A stretch of DNA of 64,000 nucleotides, from assembly GCA_004835665.1 (NCBI GenBank), contig ML240445.1:930001-994000 (forward strand), given 5' to 3'. Numbering within the stretch: the stretch's first letter is position 1; every line of letters begins with the position of its first letter. Positions 37,331 through 49,425 of this stretch are shown piece after piece. Source of the DNA: Phoma sp. XZ068. Its lineage: Eukaryota; Ascomycota; Dothideomycetes; Pleosporales; Didymellaceae. Under the pieces are notes generated by a model. It saw only the letters and a list, made by a program, of their open reading frames with translations, had not been told where the DNA came from and made no database searches. The translations under genes and the position numbers were made by a program.

Positions 37331-40300
37331 TTAGCCCTGCCATTTAGTTCTCCTCTGGCGAAATTGGCTCACCATGCCGATTGGGAGCCAACCAGGGTCG
37401 ACAATGTTGAAACCGCCGAAGCGGGTGATCATTTCCGGACCGTACATCTGCGCAATCCACTTCCAATAAGCGTCCATGCTGTACCAGCTTCCGGTAATGC
37501 CGCGCATATTGTTCTGTCTGCATAATTCCTGCAATGCTTGTCCGACCTCAGCACTCTGAATGACAGGTTCCTCCTGCGGGCGCTTGAGTAGTTCAATGTA
37601 GACGTTACTTAGGTTGGCCTTGCCCATACTAGCGACTTCTTCTCGGTAGCGGATGAATTCTGATATACTGAAGAAGACATGTGCATCGTCTGGTCGGAAA
37701 TCCGGCTGATCCGTATGCCAGCGCATGTGCTCAAGATCGCCTCTGTCGAAGCGCCGCTTGGCCTCGGCATAGTCGTCCTTCTCATTCTCTTCGTATTCAT
37801 CGAGCAAGTCATATGGGTTCCCCTTCACTGAGTCTCGAATCTGAAGAAGACCTACAAACGGCGACTTGAGATCCAACCCACCAAGCTCGACCGGGAAGTA
37901 AAAGAAGCCATCGGGTAGATCTGAAATTTTGAATCTGTCCTTGATCATCTGCTTCAGGTGTTGGACGACGTTACCGCCATCAAAAACGCTTTCTTGGATG
38001 TGGCGATGGGTGGCAAGCATTGTATCGATGTGTTCACGGCCAGAGCAGTTCGCAGCTTTGCCAAAGTTCGAACTGAAAAATGTTGCTGCATAGGAGTTCC
38101 ATGCTATGGTAGCTCAGTGATCATCATCGTCACTAGAGGTGCTGTAAGCTTACCTTGAATCCAATCGATGACGCTTTTTGATTTTTCTTGCAACTGCCGG
38201 CGGAGCTCATTCACATGTGAGTCTACCATTTTCCGGTCAATGTCAAATCGACCATTGGATGGGTTCAAGTAAAGAAATCCCCATCTGATATCGCCCTGAG
38301 GTAGGCGACTATCAATGTCCCGTTCACCGTCTCGACCAACGCGGACACTACCCGATTTAACGTCATCGATCTGATGTGCTAGTCAGCATAGACACCTCAG
38401 TGCAACAAGTAGGAGCAAAACGCACCTGCACGCCAGCAACCTCGGCGAACTCTAATACGCTTGCCCAAGCAGAAGCGCACTTTTCGTAATCCTTGTTCCA
38501 GAACCAAACATCATTGGACAAGCGGTGGACCAGTGCACCGTCAGTGGTTTGATTCACTGCGAAGTCCATACAAAAGAGTACTACTTCACCAAAGACATCG
38601 CTTAGGGCATGTGAGCCTGGAGTTCCTCGGCGCCTTAGGCGGGGCTCAACTGCCGGATCGTCGTCCGCAAACTTCAAGGGTGCCTCTAAAAAGGTCTTGA
38701 AGAAGCCTCTCCACTTCTTTGACACGCCGAAGAGCTCAAGGATTGTCAGCACAGTGTCATGCGGCAACAGTGGATTCCACGATTCGAACGCCGTGCGGAA
38801 GCAAGTGACCTCACCATTGAGGCGAGTGTTGAGGATGATCTCAGTAGCAAGGATGTGAAGCAGGTCTTGCTTCGCTTCCATGGGATTCTTATCTGACTCT
38901 TCATCATCGTCAGACTCGGATTCGGCTGCACCAAGGTCCAGACCGCATGCCATATCGTCAGATTCAGGCTCTTCGTCTTGCATCTCCCGGAGTACCCTTC
39001 TGGGTGCTGGAGCTGCACACAGAGCTGCAGCTACCGGAGCTTGCGCGGGAGGTGGCGCCATTCTAGCTGTCTGCTTAGCACGTTTCCGAGGGCGTTCTTG
39101 GACAAAATCGGTGAAGTCGGCCTCTTCTTCGCCTTCATTGTGTTGTATCTGTTGTTCGTGGTTACCCAGAAGCTGGTTAGTGAAGTAGCGCTTGCGTTGA
39201 GTCTTGCTGCGTCTGTCGTCGAGGTTACCGTCGATTCTCTGTCCCTGGCCGCCTAGGAAGTATCCGCGGCGCATCTTGTCGGACTTTGGGACATCGGGAC
39301 GGTTTCTCTGCCATGTCTCTGAATTGTCCCGTAACGCCAAGAATGCTGATTTGAAGAAAACCGACCACTTGACTCCAACATAGTGCAGGAAGATCGCTTG
39401 TAGGATGTCCTCATGCATATGAATCTGGAACTGACCATTGATTTGGCGTCGTTGCTCAAGGAGGACATGGTCGCCCCAGCTCCAACGGTCGAGAGCTTCC
39501 AGTCGCATATTGAGGACATCTGCAATCTCAGCTAGGATTACATCGTTGCTGAGGAAATCACCGAGTACCTCCCGCTTCTCATTTGAGAGCAAATCTGAAT
39601 TCTGAAGAGACTTCACTACCCAACGCAGGGTGTAAACATTAAATTGTGAAGAGCTCATCAGGCTTGCCTCGAAATTCTCGACCTTATTGCGCAAGTCATT
39701 CAGTGCTGAGGCAACTTTCTTCTTGTCAGTCACGAACAAGCGTTCAATGTATGCCTTAAGCGCAGGCAAGTCAACAGCAGCGGGCTCGAAAACTGACTTC
39801 TCCCACTCTGTCCGAGCTTGGAGCCTCTTAGCGCTTGGAAGCTCCTCGAAGCTCCCACCCATCTCAATATCGTCATCAGCAGTGGCGACTCTCGCGGACT
39901 TCTCTGAGGAAAGCCATTCCGTGACAAGTTTTCCATATAGATCGGCATATTGGTATTTAGTAGCTTGGATAGAGACATGTCGCAATAGCTTGTTCTCCCA
40001 GTTTTCCAGCACGTCGGGCGATACTGAAGGGTCAAAACGTGCCTGGTCAAGGAAACGGTCAAGGTTCTTCAGGTCAGTCTCGAGCCGACCGTTACGCGTT
40101 CCACCGGTGATTACACGGCCAGGCCGGTCGGCTCCATCCTTTTTTGGAGTCGTTTTCACACCCAAGCACAACTTCGTGCCATCAGCCACGACAGTCAAGC
40201 GCTGTAGGGGATCCTGTTCCGCTTTCGCTGCCGATAGGAGAGCGGCATGTTGTTCGTTGAAAGTGTTACGTTGTTTGTAGAGCTCCCCGAGTTTCGTACT

Positions 40301-40345
40301 AGTGATTGTCTGTAGCGTTCCGGAAAAAACACTACCTGAAGCCAT
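37331..40345 (-). CDS. rvt-type reverse-transcriptase-related cellular gene, catalytic residues apparently lost
   Basis: Three exons (40345-38426, 38370-38154, 38103-37331) join in phase into 969 residues, near the size of the single-copy fungal rvt genes (reverse transcriptases kept as cellular genes). The start is the ATG at 40345. An N-terminal helical region includes LGELYKQRNTFNEQHAALLS, and an acidic insertion with ESESDDDEESD lies near 480. The RT core has motif A region CFRTAFESWNPLLPH, FGVSKKWRGFFKTFLEAPL, motif B RRGTPGSHALSDVFGE and motif C VHRLSNDVWFW. The conserved C-terminal extension follows (PQGDIRWGFLYL, FFSSNFG). By spacing, Ala519 sits where motif A has its catalytic Asp, and Asn611 replaces the first Asp of the motif C pair (Asp612 remains). 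The frame is otherwise intact. Confidence 0.85.
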
Positions 40346-42028
40346 GCTGGCCTGTATGGAGCGGTGTTGCAACTGTGTACACGGGCGTAATGTGAGTGGG
40401 ATTGAATAATAACAATGACTGTTGAAAGGAACAACTATTTGAAAAAAGGAACAAAGCCAATTGTGTTCTGGTATGAGTGAGAAGAGCGAAGGAAGTGTGT
40501 TTTTGTTTTGAGAAGTTGCATTGACGTGGGGTTACTCAGCCTTCGTACAGAAACCAGGCAGCAGTAGCTGGTCTTGGCAAGCGGGGAGCGATTCAGCTCA
40601 GGTTGGAGGAGTCATTGTTGCTAATTGCAACATCCTGTAGCTTCGGCAGATTCGCATCTGATTGATTGCTGAATAAAGGAGGAGCCATGAACGACCCTAA
40701 GTTGCTTTTAAATGAGTCTTTCCTAGGCAACATCACCGATGCGACTGACCCAAGGTGTTTCCTCTTTACCAGTCGTAATGCAACCTCCTTGAGAGTGAGC
40801 AGCGATAGTTCACAGGTCCTCACTATGCTGAATCAAACCTTCTTTAGGCAAACCGATATCCACTTCGGCAACTGCTTCTTGGGTTCCTGGAAGATCGGGA
40901 TGGGTTCTATGAAGGGGTTACATTATGTCGCTCGTCGCTCGTCTCTCTCAAATTATCCCATATCAAGACAAAAAATACCCCTCGCTCTTAAACATTTCCT
41001 CAGAAGTACCTATGGTAGTCATACCTCCGTTCAACATAGCAGGGGATTTGGAAGGCCTGCGCCCCGCCTACATCAGAAGGGCGCGAACGTCAGAATGAGG
41101 AACGGTTCAACGGGACAAGATATATTCCAGGCTTCAGGATCGCATTGGAGTATGACTGTAAAGCATGCAAAGCCTAAGTGCTAGAGAAATCTTCCATGCG
41201 AGCATGCGCAATCGATGCACCTTTAGCGCACCATGGTCCCACTTTTCACGAGCCGCCACGGACATCCTGCCTTGCAGCTTTGTGTTCTCCACACTCATTA
41301 TCTAGGTATCTTTATTCACAGATCAAACTGATCGTTGTTACACTGGCGAATACCTTGCCCAGCAGTTCGATATCGTCGCTATACGCCCACACCTATAATC
41401 TCGCTCGACCAACCAAACAAAAACGTTGCTAGCATGTACGCTCGCGGCAGAATGGCTCAATACTACGCTCCGGATGATCTGAGCGAATTTCAATGAGCTA
41501 TTTACATGTCATAAAATGCCCAGAAGACAGGTCACGGTGCAAAAAATGTGATTGTCAAGTCTCCTTTGTGCATTAACACGACACCTGCTTGTGCTCTTGC
41601 AAGTAACCAACATACCACAGCTCCAGCCTCTCGCAATACAGCCAACTTTGTCTTGACAAGAAAACACCAAGATTTAGCCAATTCCTCTGCCGTCCGGGGA
41701 TATTTGTTGGCCTGGCTTATTATTCGTGGAAAGTTAGCCTTTCGGTTGTCCACGAACCGCGATGCCTTGCACAGATACACACGCGCATGATGCCCCAGGA
41801 CACTATCCTTGTTCATCAAGCTACCTCAAGCTGCCCCAAGCTTTCTCCAAGGATGCTTGGAGATCTTGGGTTAGTGCGCGGGGACCCCGCATATACCGAT
41901 GCACTGTGGAGATGAACCGCGGCTGACGACGAAGTATAACGCCTACGGCGGAAAAATTCTTTCAACCTCATCATGGAGCCAAGAGCGGCCAAGACAGGAT
42001 TGACTGATGGATGAGGCCAGAGAGGGAC
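40346..42028. other. 1.7-kb divergent intergenic region, no confident gene
   Basis: It lies between the rvt gene and the polygalacturonase gene, transcribed apart. A 172-codon ORF at 40666-41184 (ATG at 40687) has no signal, domain or compositional support, and is left out. No repeats or RNA genes recognised. Confidence 0.4.
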
Positions 42029-42034
42029 TATAAA
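42029..42034 (+). promoter_or_regulatory. TATA box of the polygalacturonase gene
   Basis: TATAAA, 65 bases upstream of the ATG at 42099, in the position of a fungal core promoter. Catabolite-repressor sites may lie upstream but were not checked systematically. Confidence 0.55.
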
Positions 42035-42098
42035 ATATGCTGAACACCTGCCTGTTGATACCAGACGATCAGAACCTATTAGTACTTGATTCGACACC

Positions 42099-43506
42099 AT
42101 GAGATCCATCTCAGTCCTTCTCGCCCTCGCTGCGTCTTTGACCTCAGTGTCTGCATCCGCTTTCGACAACGACTTTATCCCAACTGGTGCTTCCGTCGAA
42201 GTCGCTCGCTCCAACTCGCTCTTGCCCAGAAAGCCAAGGGAGAAAGATAACTGGGGTAATGCTGTTGCGCATGACCGAAAGAAGATCACCATACGAGCGT
42301 CCAAGAATGACACAGACGATATTAGTGATGATTTTCTCTGGGCACTCAAGAAAGCCAACAATGGCGGTCTTGTCCACCTGAAAAAGAACCACAAGTACAT
42401 CATCGGGAAAAAACTAGACCTGAGCTTTCTCAAGGACGTATATGTTAACATCGATGGCGAGCTAAAGTATACCAATGATATCAAGTACTGGCAAGCCAAC
42501 AACTTCTATTATCCATTCCAGAAGAGTATCACCTTCACAGTCTGGGGCGGCAAGTGAGTCGTCCACCATCCCAAATCATATTCAGCAACTTATTTAAAAC
42601 AGGGATGTCAAGATCTACTCTGACTCTGGCACTGGTGTGATCAATGGCAATGGCCAAGCTTGGTGGGACGGCTTCTCGGGCGCCGAGATCCTCGATCCAA
42701 ACAACAAGTTCTACCGCCCAATCCTTTTCTTGACTGACAACGCAACCAATGTTGAAGTGTCAGGTCTGCATCTTAAAGATTCACCATGCTGGACTACCTT
42801 CCTTGTGCGGACAAAGAACGTCATATTTGACAACATTTACATCGATGCGGTATCCACCAATGCATCTTCCCTGCCCAAAAACACCGATGGCTTCGACAGC
42901 CTCAACGTCGACGGCTTGACAGTTACCAACACACGTGTCAACGTAGGTGATGACTGTTTCTCTCCCAAGCCTAACACGACCAACATCTACGTTAAGAACC
43001 TCTGGTGCAACGGCACGCACGGTGTATCCATGGGTAGCATTGGCCAGTACGCTGGCGTCAAGGATTATATCAGCAATGCCTGGATCGAGAATGTAACGCT
43101 GCTCAACGGTCAAAACGGTGCGCGTCTCAAGGCCTGGGCAGGCCCAGATGTCGGTTATGGCTACATCGACAACGTAACCTACAAGGACATCATCATCGAG
43201 AACACCGACGCGCCTGTGGTTCTAGACCAATGCTACTTCAACATCAACGAAACAACGTGCGCGAAGTATCCCAGCAAGGTCAACATCACCAACGTTAATT
43301 TCATCAACATCTCTGGCTCTTCCAGTGGAAAGAATGGGAAGGTCGTGGCGGATCTGACGTGCAGTCCGGGTGCCACCTGCAACGGTATTCATCTTGAGAA
43401 TATCAATATCAAGAGCCCCGCGGGTTCTCCGTCGCAGATTGTGTGTGAGAATATCCAGGGCGATATTGGAGTGGACTGTATCCCTGCGAGCCAGGCGGAT
43501 GATTAG
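42099..43506 (+). CDS. Exopolygalacturonase, glycoside hydrolase family 28
   Basis: Two exons (42099-42553 and 42603-43506) join in phase into 452 residues. A signal peptide (MRSISVLLALAASLTSVSASA) and about ten N-glycosylation sequons (for example NDT, NAT, NVT, NIT) mark a secreted glycoprotein. The GH28 signatures are present: NTDGFDSL with the first catalytic Asp, GDDCFSPKPN with the Asp pair, GTHGVSMGSIGQY with the catalytic His, and ARLKAWAG with the substrate-binding Arg-x-Lys. The GDDCFS form and the overall length fit exo-acting enzymes, which release galacturonic acid from the non-reducing end of pectin. It indicates growth on plant material. Confidence 0.93.
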
Positions 43507-43812
43507 TACTGCCCTGTTTCATGAACGTTGCAGCCGTATTGGTACGAGTAATCAATAGACTAATTCTACTTGCCAATGAATGGAGACCAAGCAAATCTGG
43601 GTCACTACTTCTGGAGATTCGGACAAACGTGCTAATCCAAGTCAACATTATCAACGAGCTGAGAATGGCGATCGTGTTCAGTTTCTCCAGTCATGTACCA
43701 TAGAGGTAGCAGTAATTGGAATATAGGCCACATGCAATATTTGAAAAGTGGTGTGGTATCAAATGCATTACTAAACGCTAAACTATGCAGAATTTTCCCA
43801 TGTCATCACGGT
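43507..43812. other. Convergent 3' spacer
   Basis: 306 AT-richer bases between the polygalacturonase and kynureninase stop codons. Nothing recognised. Confidence 0.4.
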
Positions 43813-45294
43813 CTATAGCCTCGCCTCCACATTGCCATTGATATCTCCAGACTTCCCCTCACTCCTCCCTTCTGTCTTGGGCTGCAGTGCATTCTCAAAA
43901 ATGCTCATGAACTTTTGCACATCTGCAAATGTGTTGTACAGCGGCGCAGGTGCCACACGGATGATACCCGGCTTCCTCTTATCGCAGATGACGCTGTTCT
44001 TCTCGAGTCCAGCCGCCACATCCTCCATAAAGTCCTCTTGCAAGAGAACGCTGAGTTGCGCACCGCGGGAGCGCGGGTCTGAAGGCGAGATGATTTTGAA
44101 CGGGAAGTCGCCGTCCTTGATGTTTCGTGTTGCAATGGCAGAAAGCAGGTGTTCGGCATAGGCGGTCAGGAGAAGGGATTTTGATCGCAGATCTGCCATT
44201 TTTGTCTTGTTAAATACGCTCAAGCTCCCGGACAAGCATGTCAAGTCTACAACGGAGGGATTTGAGCACTGAAAGCCCTGCGCACCGGGTGTAGGCTTGA
44301 AATTGTTGTCCATCAGAAAGCGGGAGGACTTGTCGTGGCCGTACCACCCCTTGAGACCGACATTGTGCTCGTTGTTGCCGTGCTTCTCGTGCACGAAAGC
44401 ACCCGCTACCGCGCCGGCGCCGGAGTTCATGTACTTGTACGTACACCAGCATGCGAAATCCACGTCCCACTCGTGCAGCTTGAGTTCGACATTGCCGGCG
44501 GCGTGCGCGAGGTCCCAGCCAATGGTGAGACCGTGCTTGTGTGCGTGGGTTGTGATGGTGGGAATATCCAGGAGCTGACCGGAGTAGTATTGAATACCGG
44601 GAAGCAAGACCAGCGCAATCTCATCAGCGTTGTCGGAAATGAGTTTGCAAATATGCTCGGTAGTCATTAGGTAGCCCTCATCCGGCTCGACGGTCAACAT
44701 GGACTTCTTAGGATCGAGACCGTGCCATTCGATTTGAGATTCAATGGCGTACCAATCGCTGGGAAACGGTCGCCATTCGCACATGATTTTATGCTTCTTC
44801 TCTGTGGGCTTGTAGAATGCTGCCATCATCAAGTGGAGGTTGATTGTCAATGTGTTCATGGCGACAATTTCGGAGGGAGATGCGCCAACGATGTCGGCCA
44901 TTTGCTGCGAGCATTGTGCTGCAAGATCCTGGTATGCGGGCAATGGCGAGTCATCGAAGTTTGTGAAATGACCGCCAACAGCAATGGAGCCCCAAGTCTT
45001 CAAGTAGGCGTTCAAATGCTCACCAACAGCCTTAGGCTGAAGACCGAGCGAGTTGCCGCAAAAGTAAATGCCCTCGTCATCCGCGCAGCTTGCTTTCGCT
45101 GCAGTCTTCGCATCGTCCCTGAGCTGTTTCCGCGCAAGCTGCGTCTTTGTGGGAACAATGAACTCATCTCGGAAGGTCCTCAGGATTTTGCTGTCATTGT
45201 CAAGAGACTGTGCAAATTCGAGTGAGTCGGCATTAGCTGGCCATTCCGGCTTCTGGCCTTGTCGGAGCTGGCTGATAGCGGAAGGTGCATCCAT
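43813..45294 (-). CDS. BNA5: Kynureninase
   Basis: An intronless 493-residue PLP enzyme. It cleaves L-kynurenine to anthranilate plus alanine and 3-hydroxykynurenine to 3-hydroxyanthranilate. Family marks are YFCGNSLGLQPK near 80, GGHFTNFDDSPLPAYQDL, VAMNTLTINLHLMMAAFY, FPSDWYAIESQ (175-187), GWDLAHAAGN with Asp261, and CWCTYKYMNSG with the PLP-binding Lys287. GQQGFQ-type sequence (PGAQGFQCSNPSV) and the C-terminal KRKPGIIRVAPAPLYNTF follow. It is cytosolic. It is divergent from the indoleamine 2,3-dioxygenase gene, two steps of one pathway sharing a 401-base spacer, so co-regulation is likely. Confidence 0.96.
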   Translation of the reverse strand: MDAPSAISQLRQGQKPEWPANADSLEFAQSLDNDSKILRTFRDEFIVPTKTQLARKQLRDDAKTAAKASCADDEGIYFCGNSLGLQPKAVGEHLNAYLKTWGSIAVGGHFTNFDDSPLPAYQDLAAQCSQQMADIVGASPSEIVAMNTLTINLHLMMAAFYKPTEKKHKIMCEWRPFPSDWYAIESQIEWHGLDPKKSMLTVEPDEGYLMTTEHICKLISDNADEIALVLLPGIQYYSGQLLDIPTITTHAHKHGLTIGWDLAHAAGNVELKLHEWDVDFACWCTYKYMNSGAGAVAGAFVHEKHGNNEHNVGLKGWYGHDKSSRFLMDNNFKPTPGAQGFQCSNPSVVDLTCLSGSLSVFNKTKMADLRSKSLLLTAYAEHLLSAIATRNIKDGDFPFKIISPSDPRSRGAQLSVLLQEDFMEDVAAGLEKNSVICDKRKPGIIRVAPAPLYNTFADVQKFMSIFENALQPKTEGRSEGKSGDINGNVEARL

Positions 45295-45695
45295 CGTGAT
45301 TCAGTACTTAAAGTTGATGTGAGATGTGCAGTACTAGGTGACTGTGAGGGTGTCTGAGACGATGGTGGGGTGATAAATCTCTGGTATATAAACATTCCGT
45401 TCTGCAGAATCGTGGAGTTGCTTCCGTTGATGGCATCCGACGGCCTAGTAGGCGCCACTATAATGGGATGAAACGCACCTTCCGGTTTCGGAGGTAGTCG
45501 GACAAGGTTCCGTTGAGCCTCCGTTCCGACGCTGCATCAAGGTACCGACGTCAACTTTCACCGTGCCGTGATCAAGGGATTCAAGGATAGTAACAATAAA
45601 GTGGATCCTGTTTTTTGCACGTAAAAGCGGTGTGAGGGAACTTTTAGTAGCAATGTATTCACCAAGAACACTCACAGTACCATACACCATCCACT
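45295..45695. promoter_or_regulatory. Bidirectional promoter BNA5 / BNA2
   Basis: 401 bases between two divergent kynurenine-pathway genes. A TATATAAA-type sequence (reverse strand, about 45383-45389) sits near the kynureninase side. CCG/CGG triplets that a Zn(II)2Cys6 factor might use are present, but I cannot assign a specific pair. Confidence 0.5.
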
Positions 45696-47007
45696 ATGAG
45701 CCCTCACAAAGTCGAAGCGCTTCCCTCTGCAGCTGCCCTGGCGTCATACGGCGTCTCAAAAAACGGGTTCTTGCCCGCAATTTCACCGTTGACCCGCCTA
45801 CCGAATGAGTACTATCAACCGTGGGAATCTGTCATCGAAGTGTTGCCGACTCTCATCGAAACACGACAGATTCGCCAACGAGTGGACGAACTACCAGTCC
45901 TCGACACAAAATATCTTACAACTGATGCAGAGTGGCAACGAGCATACTCGATGCTGGCAGTCATTGCTCAAGGCTACATCTGGCAAGGGCCGGAGCCATC
46001 TGAAGTGAGTTGTTGACATCCGCTACATCAGGGTCACCCTTTGCTGATAAGCCTCATAGCGCTTACCCCCTGCCGTCTCCGTTCCATTTCTGGCAGCATC
46101 TGAGCGCCTCGAGGTGCACCCAGTAGCGACATACGCAGCACTGAACCTCTGGAACTGGCGACCACTCGAGAAGGGTGCCAATCTTACTCAGCCGGATAAC
46201 TTGGTATCGTTACACACACTCACAGGGTCAGATGACGAGTCATGGTTCTTCGTCATCTCAAACGCCATGGAAGCCAGGGCTGGGCCTCTGCTTCACGTCA
46301 TTCTGGCAGCCATGGAGGCTGTCGAGCATGACGATGTCCCCGCGATCGTCTCTGGACTGAAGTACTTTACAGAAAGCATGAAAGACATCGGCAGCTTACT
46401 GGAGCGTATGGACGAGCGCTGCAACCCGCAGGTATTCTACTACACCATTCGGCCACTCTTGGCTGGTACCATGAACATGGAGGCTGCTGGCTTGCCGAAC
46501 GGTGTCTTCTACGATGAGGGCAATGGCAAGGGGCAGTGGAGAAAGTATCGCGGTGGCAGCAACGGACAAAGCTCACTTTTGCAGTTCTTTGATGCTGCAC
46601 TTTCGGTCACCCACTCTCGGTGCGGTAATTTCCACACAGAGATGCGCGACTACATGCCCGGTCCACACAAGAGATTTCTGGATGATATTGAATCGATCGC
46701 AAACATCCGCAGCTACGTTGACTCGCATCAAGACGACACTGAGCTTTTGGGGGCTTACAACGAAGCTGTCGCCGCATTAAGCCGATTCCGAGACATCCAT
46801 ATCGCTCTTGTTACGAGGTACATCATCATTCCTGCCCGCCAGGGAAGACCAGCGCACTTTGCGGACCGCAAGGACATTGCATCCATGAGCACTAAAATGG
46901 CGTATGAAAAGCCGCAGACACAAGAGTTGGTTGGTACTGGTGGAACCAAGCTCATTCCATTCCTGCGCACGTCGAGAGACGAGACCACTGAGGCTACCGT
47001 ATCATGA
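45696..47007 (+). CDS. BNA2: Indoleamine 2,3-dioxygenase (tryptophan to N-formylkynurenine)
   Basis: Two exons (45696-46004 and 46060-47007) join in phase into 418 residues. It is a heme dioxygenase opening the indole ring of tryptophan, the first step of the kynurenine route to NAD. Recognisable parts are SKNGFLPAISPLTRLPNEYYQPWE at the N terminus (shown as similar to family starts), YIWQGPEP, the RGGSNGQSSLLQFFDAAL active-site region, MRDYMPGPHKRFLDDIES, and FRDIHIALVTRYIIIPA, whose histidine aligns with the proximal heme ligand of human IDO1. The end GTGGTKLIPFLRTSRDETT is typical. It is cytosolic. It pairs with kynureninase next door. Confidence 0.96.
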
Positions 47008-47143
47008 GCCACCGGCATATCTGGACTGGATCCGCTCGCGGCGGCTGAAGTTTGCCTCAGGACCACAAATTGAGTTCGACTGGAGCGATGTTTTTTTCTG
47101 GCGATTTAAGCACTGCATAATGACGGCGTTTGATTTGATTTGC

Positions 47144-49425
47144 TTATAAGAAGCCCCCACCACTCTGTTGGTCATACATGGGGAAAAGTGGTATATCGGC
47201 AATGGATGCTCCGTCGAAGGTGTGGGTTCCAGGTTGCAAGAATCCTTGCAAGCCCTGATCGTTCTCGTTCATCCAAGGCATTGAGAAGAAGTCGGCATCA
47301 TATATAGTCCAGTCGGAAGGCGCGGAAGTAATAGTATTGTCCTGCTCCGGCATTGATGAGGCCAAGGACTGCACGGTAGATTGGCGCCGACGATGAATGA
47401 TGTCTTGTCGAGCAGTATTGGAAGCTGAAGGTAATAATCCAAACAGTTGTGAAGAAGCCTGCTTTTGTTGTGAGCGCAAGTGTTGTTCTCGTTGTCGGAC
47501 ATGTGAAGTCGTCGTCTTTAGTAGGGACTGGACAGTGAGGGAATATTGTCGAGCATGTGGGTCAACTTTGCCAAAGTAGTCGAGACATCTAATTGAGGCT
47601 TGACAATCGTCTCTAAAAGTCATCCCTGAGTGACCCAGCACGCCGACTGCCAATACGAGTGAGGTGGTGAACAACCAGGACCTGTCTCAGTCAGTGGTTG
47701 CTCTGCCGTATTGATGCCAAACAGAGGCGACTTACACTATGAGTGGCATCCTGCGAGGCATTTTGCTGGTGTGTATGACAGTCTGTAGAGTGTCCACGAA
47801 GGACGACGCCGCATCAAGTGCCGCGTCGGCATACTTTCGCTTTTCTTCATGTTCAACCTGCGTACTGCTACCTTTCAGAGAAGCGCCCATATACTCGTAC
47901 AATTCATAAATTAAGAACGGTCTTGTCAGCAACATAATGCCATAATAATAGGAGCATAGCGTAGAGCAAGCGCCAACAGCTGCCTCTGGCGATGACCTTC
48001 CTAGGTTTGCTCGGCTGGTAGCTTCGTGCAGCGGTTCGAGCCAATTTGATGCCCAAGTCTTGAGTTGGCGAGAAACATAGTTCGCAATGCGAAGAGAAAT
48101 CCGTTTTCGTGAATACACTTCAACGACCACGCGTTCGATGATCATGAAGATCTGCACGCTTGCGTCCAGTATTTGTGCGTTCATGTCATCGCCGATATCT
48201 GCAACACTGTACTTGACCGTGCAGTCTACGTCAGAAGTGGATGGCGGCCTGCCTAGGAGGTTGCTAATGAGCTGATCGATAACGCGAACGCTCTTCCATA
48301 TGCAATCCCTTACAATCTTGATGGGGTCTCCGAAGGATGCGTTGACTTCGGTTCGGTGCAGCCCAATTGCATAAGCGGTACGAGCTGCCAGCGCTGAAGG
48401 TGGTTAGCAACCTCCATGGGCGGTACAATGATGTCCAGATTGCTTACAGAAATACAAGTAAGCGCCATTAGGCTGAAAAGCACGAAGCATGTAGATGGCA
48501 ACGAGTGCAAATCCTTGCACAGTCGAGACATTCATGCTGTTGGCCAGGTTTTTGAGTAGTACATCTCGAGCATAAGCAAACCATGCCTCTGCTTGGCTTT
48601 CGTGGTTCTCCTGCGCGCCGACTGCAAGCACAAGATAGAATACTGCAGCTGCAGATTCATTGGGATGCGCAATTGCACCTGTAGCCCATGAGCTTATCCC
48701 GCTCAGAAGCTCATCGTGCTGAAACAGATCCACTAAGCCACTCACAGCTACCGTGTATTGCTGAACAAGTGGCCGTACTTCGTGAAGTGATATTGATAAG
48801 GACTGTTGTTGGTCGGCAGATCCTGGTCGGGCAACTTCAATAATTGAATCTCGAGTAGACTGTGCTGGCAAAGCATCTGGATCCACAGCGGATGCGATTA
48901 GATGTCTAACGGTCTGCAAAAAAGACAAGGGTGCGCAATCGCCTACAAAGATCACTTTTCCTTGTGCGTCACGTAGAATGCGTCCTTCCAAAGGCACAAC
49001 CGTATCTTCTGGATGCTCATCCCTGCTGATGGTGGGTGAGAGAGACGGTCTGATAGTAGCAGAACCCTCGTGGCTTCTTCGACGAGGGGTGGAATGTGCA
49101 GTCCTTTGTTCATCACTTTGATGGGTCAGCTTCGACGTCTCTTAGATGTCGTCACGCTTGAGCAAGGTCTCTAATGATGGCTACTTCTCACCTAGACTTA
49201 CACTTGTGAAGGTGTAGGACCATTCGGGGTATCCCCACCAGATCGTACACCGCGTACTTTGGGCGCTGAAAACACGCACGTATCTGCGCGGTCTTTTCGT
49301 TGGCAATACACGCATGGCTGTTCACCGTCACATTTGACTTTTCGCTTCTTACAAAGATCGCACGCTGCCGTGACTCGATCGACGCGACGGCGCTTCTCTG
49401 GAGGCTCTGTGTGACCCGAACTCAT
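47144..49425 (-). CDS. Zn(II)2Cys6 transcription factor
   Basis: Four exons (49425-49202, 49115-48448, 48393-47736, 47681-47144) join in phase into 695 residues. The start is the ATG at 49425, just upstream of the basic stretch EKRRRVDRV. The binuclear zinc cluster reads CDLC, KKRKVKC, DGEQPC, VYC, then a final Cys eight residues on (CX2CX6CX5CX2CX8C). A fungal-specific regulatory domain follows, with the typical AARTAYAIGLHR formed at the exon 2/3 junction and long helical segments. The C terminus is Gln/Ser/Asp-rich and may activate transcription. It ends only 136 bases from the BNA2 stop, tail-to-tail. Control of the kynurenine pair is possible but not shown. Confidence 0.9.

Noticed and set aside
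40666..41184. 172-codon ORF between rvt and polygalacturonase genes
   Set aside because: No signal peptide, motif, splice support or promoter evidence; composition is unremarkable.
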